From NCBI GenBank assembly GCA_026545225.1, contig CM048846.1, positions 38,327,501 through 38,391,500 of the forward strand: a stretch of DNA of 64,000 nucleotides, written 5' to 3'. The notes below the pieces were generated by a model, which searched no databases, had not been told where the DNA came from, and was given only the letters and a program-made list of their open reading frames with translations. Each line of letters begins with the position of its first letter. Position 1 is the first letter of the stretch. Made by a program: the position numbers and the translations under genes. Source of the stretch: Cornus controversa. Taxonomy: Eukaryota > Streptophyta > Magnoliopsida > Cornales > Cornaceae. Below are positions 58,501-64,000 of this stretch, in pieces.

Positions 58501-61500
58501 TTCTTTGAGTCCTTTTGATTCGAAAAGCAATTCTTGGCACAAATTGTACATAATCATAACTATATGGGACTGTGCCAGAATCGACTGTCTGGACATCCAA
58601 AAAAAATTAGCATGGCAACAAAAATTTTAAATTAGTTTCGTTTAAGTTATTTTGTTTCGAAAAGTCCCATTCCTAGAGAAATTGTGTCAGTATCAGAATC
58701 TTACGTTGCTTCTTGCCAAATTAGACCACCTTGACGTCCAAAAGAAACAGCGAGAATATCGATCCAATCTTCATCCCTTTTTGTTTGAGTCGTTTTGATT
58801 CGAAAACAACAACTCCTAGCAGAAATCATGCATAATCACAACCGTATGGTGCTTTGCGCCAGATTCGACCATTTTGACATCCAAAAGAAATGAGCATGCA
58901 ACAACAATGTAAATCTAGTTTCGTTTGACTTGTTTTGATTCGAAAAGTCTCATTCCTAAAGAATTTGTGCCACAATTAGAATTGTAAGTTGATTTTTGCA
59001 AAATTCAACAATCTAGACGTCTAATAGAAACAACGAGCATGCCGATTCGATCTTCATCCTATTTTATTTGAGTCATTCTGATTTGGAAGGAACAATTCAT
59101 ACCAAAAATCATCCATGATCACAATCGTATGGTGCTTTGTACCAGATTTGACTCTTTGGACAACCAAAAGAAACGAGCATGACAACAACAATTTCAAAAT
59201 AGATTCGTTTGAGTTGTTTTAATTCAAAAAGTCCCATTTATAGATAAATCGTGCCACAATAAAAATCATTTGTTACTTTTTGCCAAATTCGATCATTTAG
59301 ACGTCCAAAAGAAACAACGAGAATATTGATCCAATCTTCATCTAATTTTGTTTGAGTCATTCTGATTCGAAAGCAGCAATTCGTAGAAGAAATCATGCGT
59401 GATCATAATCCTACGGTGCTTTGTGCCATATTCAACTGTTTGGACATCCAAAATAAACCAGCATGGCAACAACAAGTTTAAACTAATTTTGTTTGAGTTG
59501 TTTTGATTGAAAAAGTCTCATTCCTAGAGAATTCATGCCACAATCAGAATCATACGTTGGTTTTTGAAAAATTTAACTATCTAGACATCTAATAGAAACA
59601 ACGAGCATGCCGATTCGATCTTTATCTTGTTTTATTTGAGTCGTTCTGATTCGAAAAGAGCAATTCCTAAAAAAAAATCATGCATGATGACAACCGTATA
59701 GTGCTTTGTGCCAAATTCGATAGTCTGGACATCCAAAAGAAACGAGCATGACAACAACAATTTGAAACTAGTTTCCTTTGAGTTATTTTGATTCGAAAAG
59801 TCTCATTCCTAGAGGAATCGTGCCACAACCAAAATCGTTTGTTGCTTTTGGCCAAATTCGACTGTCTAGATGTTTAAAGAAATAATGAGAATATCGATCC
59901 AATCTTAATCCTATTTTGTTCGAGTCTTTGTGATTCGAATGCAGCAATTCCTAACAAAAAGCACCATTATCACAACCGTATGGTGCTTTGTGCCAGATTC
60001 GACTGTTTGGACATCCAAAAGAACCAAGCATGGCAACAATAATTTCAAACTAGTTTCATTTGAGTTGTTTTGATTCTAAAAGTCTCATTTCTAAAGGAAT
60101 CATGTCACAACCTGAATCGTTTGTTACTTTTTGCCAAATTCGACCGTTTAGACTTCCGAAGAAACAATGAGAATATCGATCCAATCTTCATCCGATTTTG
60201 TTTGGGTCGTTCTGATTCAAAAACAATAATTCCTTGCCAAAATTGTGCAAGATGATAACTGAACGGTGCTTTGTGCCAGATTCGACCGTCTGGACATCCA
60301 AAAGAAACGAGCATGGCAACAAATATTTTAAATAAGTTTCGTTTGAGTTATTTTGTTTCGAAAAGTCCTATTCCTAGAGAAATCGTGCATGATCCGATCT
60401 TCATCTTGTTTTGTTTGTGTTGTTCGGTTCGGAAAGAGGAATTCTTAGAAAAAATCATGCATGATCACAACTGTATGGTGCTTTGTGCTAGATTCGACCG
60501 TTTTGACATCCAAAAGAAACGAGCATGCAACAACAATTTAAATCTAGTTTCCTTTGACTTGTTTTGATTCGAAAAGTCTCGTTCCTAAAGAATTCGTGCC
60601 ACAATTAGATTTGTACGTTGATTTTTGCAAAATTCAACAGTCTAGATATCTAATAGAAATAACGAGTATGCCGATTCGATCTTTATCCTATTTTATTTGA
60701 GTGGTTCTGATTCAAAAAGAACAATTCATACCAAAAATCGTCCATAATCACAACCGTGTGGTGCTTTGTGCCAAATTTGACAGTTTGGACAACCAAAAGA
60801 AATGAGCATGACGACAACAATATCAAACTAGATTCGTTTGAGTTGTTTTAATTCAACAAGTCCCATTTATAGATAAATCGTCCCACAATAAAAATTGTTT
60901 GTTGCTTTTTGCCAAATTCGATCGTCTAAGCGTCCAACAGAAACAATGAGAATATTGATACAATCTTCATCCAATTTTTTTTGAGTCGTTCTGATTCAAA
61001 AGCAGCAATTCTAAGAAGAAATCATGCATGATCACAATCCTACGGTGCTTTGTGCCATATTCGAACGTTTGGACATTCAAAAGAAACGAGTATTGCAACA
61101 AGTTTAAACTAATTTTGTTTGAGTTGTTTTGATTCAAAAAGAATCATTTCTAGAGAATTCATGGCACAATCAGAATCGTACGTTGGTTTTTGAAAAATTC
61201 AACTGTCTAGACATTAATAGAAACAACGAGCATGCCGATTCGATCTTTATCCTGTTTTATTTAAGTCGTTCTGATTCGAATAGAGCAATTCCTAAAAAAA
61301 AATCATGCATGATCACAACCGTATAGTGCTTTGTGCCAAATTCGACAGTCTAGACATCCAAAAGAAATGAGCATGACAACAACAATTTGAAACTAGTTTC
61401 CTTTGAGTTGTTTTCATTCGAAAAGTCTCATTCCTAGAGGAATCGTGTCACAACCAAAATCATTTGTTGCTTTTTACCAAATTCGACCGTCTAGACGTTT

Positions 61501-61815
61501 AACGAAATAATGAGAATATATCGATCCAATCTTAATCCTGTTTTGTTCGAGTCTTTGTGATTCAAATGCAGCAATTCCTAACAAAAATCATCCATTATCA
61601 CAACCGTATGGTGCTTTGTGCTAGTTTCGACCGTTTGGACATCTAAACGAACCAAACATGGCAACAATAATTTCAAACTAGTTTTATTTGAGTTGTTTTA
61701 TTTCAAAAGGTCTCATTTCTAGAGGAATCGTGTCACAACCTGAATTGTTTTTTATTTTTTGTCAAATTCGACCGTTTAGACGTCCAAAGAAACAACGAGA
61801 ATATCGAACCAATCT
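52527..61815. repeat. ~283-bp satellite array (~33 units) with higher-order structure
   Basis: The marker GATCCAATCTTCATCC recurs at 52546, 52830, 53114, 53397 and 53678, giving a period of 281-284 bp. Each unit has two related halves of about 141 bp, both with ATTCRAAAA..CATTCCTA and GACCGTCTRGAC blocks, so the unit is a diverged dimer. Two sorts of second half alternate irregularly (TCGTTTGTTGCTTTTTGCC and TCGTACGTTGATTTTTGC). Rare variants repeat about 3957 bp apart (54731/58688, 54331/58289, 54611/58568), close to 14 units. The array ends abruptly at 61815 within AATCT. All open frames inside are short and repeat-derived. Confidence 0.96.
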
Positions 61816-62632
61816 ATTAAACGAAGGTTTCCAACTAAGGTTATCTCAGTTATTTTGATGATAACAAAACATTGTGAATGTTAAGATTTAATGTCTACTT
61901 GAGTTTGTACTTAAACAGGTTACGTTCTAACAACACTCAAAGTAAGACAAGAGGATCAATGACACCTTGCAAAAGTATCAAAACCTCACATTGATCATGC
62001 CCATCTATGTTCAAAAGCTCATATCAAGGACATGAGAAAAGGATGAAGGCATTAATATCAAAGAAAGAAGACTTCACCCAATACACATCAAGATCAATGA
62101 AGATATTGAAGATTGGGTAGTTTAGTCTTGGTGAGTGTATAGGTAATATTTGTAAAGTTACTTTGATGTTCTCACTTGAAAGCTCTAGGACCAATGCATA
62201 TCATTCATATAATTCATAAGTCATTATAGCATAACCAATAGGCCATGAACTTCATTTATAACATCACGAGGCCTTTACTAAGGTTGAGTTAGTTCAAGCT
62301 TTCATAAGCTTTGGAAAAATTCAATTATTAAGTCATAACTAGGACCATGTATTTCACTCATATCATTTGGAATGGTCTATAGGAATTAGAGCAATAAGAC
62401 TTGGATCAAATTAATTCATAAGGATTTTTTTGACTTGAGTTGGTATAAATGTTTTATATCTTTTGAAGAACTCAATTCTATGATTGGACCATGCATTCAC
62501 ATTCATATCATTTCATGGTCACTAAAATTCATGAAAATGGTCTTGATTTTTACATATTGACATCCTAAGACCATAAATGCTTATAAGTCCTAACTTTTGC
62601 TTTGAAATCTGACTCTTTAAAGGTTAGAGAAC

Positions 62633-62885
62633 TTTGAGGTGTCTCAAACTTGACTTTGAGCTACCTCAAACTCACTTTGAGCTACCTCAAAGTTACAGAA
62701 AGAATCAGAGCATTTGAGAAGGCTTTTTGAGGCGCCTCAAACTCACTTTGAGCCATCTCAAACTCATTCGAGCCACCTCAAAATTTTGAAATGCTTCAAA
62801 CTGCACTTTGAGCCACCTCAAAATGCACTTTGAGCCGCCTCAAAGTTTATGAGACGTCTCAAACTCATTTTGAGGTGCCTCAAAC
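62633..62885. repeat. TTTGAGGTGCCTCAAA dyad array in copia LTR
   Basis: About a dozen units of TTTGAGNNNCTCAAA type (TTTGAGCTACCTCAAA, TTTTGAGGCGCCTCAAA, TTTGAGCCGCCTCAAA) lie in 250 bp at 20-25-bp spacing. The array ends about 60 bp before the TATA box at 62949. Confidence 0.9.
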
Positions 62886-62948
62886 ATATTAGATCTGAAT
62901 CTAATGACTAGTTTAGTGCATTTAATGCACCCAACAACTCCCAATAGT

Positions 62949-62955
62949 TATAAAA
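62949..62955 (+). promoter_or_regulatory. Candidate LTR TATA box
   Basis: TATAAAA in the context AGTTATAAAACAGCC lies just downstream of the dyad array and upstream of the late-LTR motifs. Confidence 0.45.
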
Positions 62956-64000
62956 CAGCCATATCTCTTAAAGGGGCCATAAATACACCTTGTGTGTGTA
63001 TTTTTTAGATATGAGAGTCTACCATAATCCTTCATAATCATATCTTGTTGGTAAAATTCACCTCCATGCTTAGATTTCATATTCTATAGAGGTAAAAACC
63101 ACACATGAGCTTAATTCTTCATTCTTGTGGTTATTCATCATTCTAGAGTTGAGCTTTCATATTGATTCATCAATTATAACTCTAGATTTGAGAGAGCTTT
63201 GAATTTGTATATCTTGTCTATTTGAGAGGCACTCATTGTACACAAATTTCTTATTCTTGAGAGAAGAAGACCAAGAGGTTCTCTTGGCATGGGTAGCTTG
63301 AGGAAGTTTGTAAATGTTCATTCTCTACCTTAAAAGGAGAATGATTGGGTAGCGCTTTCTACCCTTTAGAGTGAGCAATGGTTATCTCTTAACCGTCAAA
63401 AGAGAAAGGAAGCTCAAGTCATGCGCTTGGCAAAGAAGTCTTGGTGAGGTTTTCATTGAGTAAGGAAGCCCAAGCGTTGGACTTGGCAATTGTAAAGGTT
63501 TGCTTTCCACCCTTAAAGGGAGCTTCGTAGTGGATACCTCAAGATGAGCTCTTGAGGCATGGATGTAGGCCGAAGTTACCGAACCATGTAAATATCGTGG
63601 TGTTGCTTGGTTTGCATTTCTCTAACCCTTAACTCCTTTACTTAATAGCATTTTATGTACTTAATGTCATTATGCTTTATATATGAATGCTATGAGTTTG
63701 TATACTTTAATTCATATGAGGAGGATGAGATAAGTACTTGGAGTATGTTGATTGATTGAGTACATATTTGATTATTCATCTCCAATTAAGTTGCACACCA
63801 TGTATTTGATAAAAATGTCTCTATGAGCTTCAATTCCATTTTAGCATTGATAGACATATATCCACTTAGGTCATTTCATTCCTTATCCAATGAACCATTT
63901 TATGAATGAATGAGTAACACTCCAAGTGCTTGAGTAATTGTCTAAGTAAGTTTTTCTCTTTATATCATATCCATAGGTAATTGCTCAAGTACCATTTTGA

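Larger units (their letters stand above)
61816..64000 (+). mobile_element. Ty1-copia (SIRE-like) LTR, cut by window end
   Basis: Near its start TTTTGATGATAACAAAACA (61852) resembles the opening of SIRE-type copia LTRs. A dyad array and a TATA box follow. Near 63561 GGATGTAGGCCGAAGTTACC and GAACCATGTAAAT match the late-LTR region of plant copia elements. It abuts the satellite at 61815. The true 5' LTR base is not certain (no TG was fixed), and the primer site and coding region, if any, lie beyond the window. Confidence 0.6.

Noticed and set aside
52590..61326. Many 60-120-codon frames in the satellite
   Set aside because: They are short, recur with the 283-bp unit, lie on both strands and have no conserved protein sequence.

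Overview
This window is nuclear DNA from a seed plant, almost certainly a eudicot with a large, repeat-rich genome. The evidence is plant-type transposons throughout (Tat- and Athila-lineage Ty3-gypsy, Ty1-copia LTRs, long del/Tekay-type LTRs, L1 and RTE LINEs, MITEs), satellites of about 420 bp and about 283 bp, and two fragments of plant-like genes with apparent splice sites. I found no intact host gene, rRNA or tRNA gene, or CRISPR array. Nearly every open frame is transposon remains or repeat artefact. Everything was read by eye, so family names rest on remembered protein motifs and boundaries without terminal repeats are approximate.

Layout. 1-2263 is an AT-rich satellite (about 420-bp monomers in about 850-bp dimers) with telomere-like G-rich strings. 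It is interrupted by an Athila-like solo LTR (2264-3738) and then by a 5'-truncated RTE LINE (3830-5940, minus). 5960-7090 is a copia-type LTR remnant, 8561-9065 an L1 3' end, and 9406-10413 a DNA transposon with terminal inverted repeats (TIRs) and an exact 8-bp target duplication. 10866-20501 is a complete-length Tat-lineage element with 324-bp LTRs, exact 5-bp target duplication, gag-pro-pol with dual RNase H, an 84-bp minisatellite and a broken antisense ORF. 20630-20841 is a Tourist-like MITE. 22900-23110 is a second RTE scrap.

24958-35147 is an Athila-lineage element with 1.4-kb LTRs. RT, RNase H and integrase are deleted between protease and the pol tail. It keeps a GC-rich ORF in the env-like position, preceded by a dyad-repeat array, a G-box, a TATA-like box and a possible intron. 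35364-42929 holds two long del/Tekay-like LTRs in minus orientation, with long inverted termini and a complex duplication/inversion between them. 45377-46048 contains adjacent exon fragments resembling thioredoxin reductase and a CLPTM1-like protein. 46406 to about 52340 is a nearly full-length but dead L1 LINE (minus). 52527-61815 is a large satellite of about 283-bp dimers with a higher-order period of about 3.96 kb. 61816-64000 is the start of a copia (SIRE-like) LTR that runs off the window.

The most unusual theme is regulatory. At least five LTRs of different families each carry a cluster of short, family-specific, mostly dyad-symmetric repeats, and in three of them a good TATA box lies 60-130 bp downstream. 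The Athila-like element repeats this layout inside its body, upstream of its GC-rich ORF.
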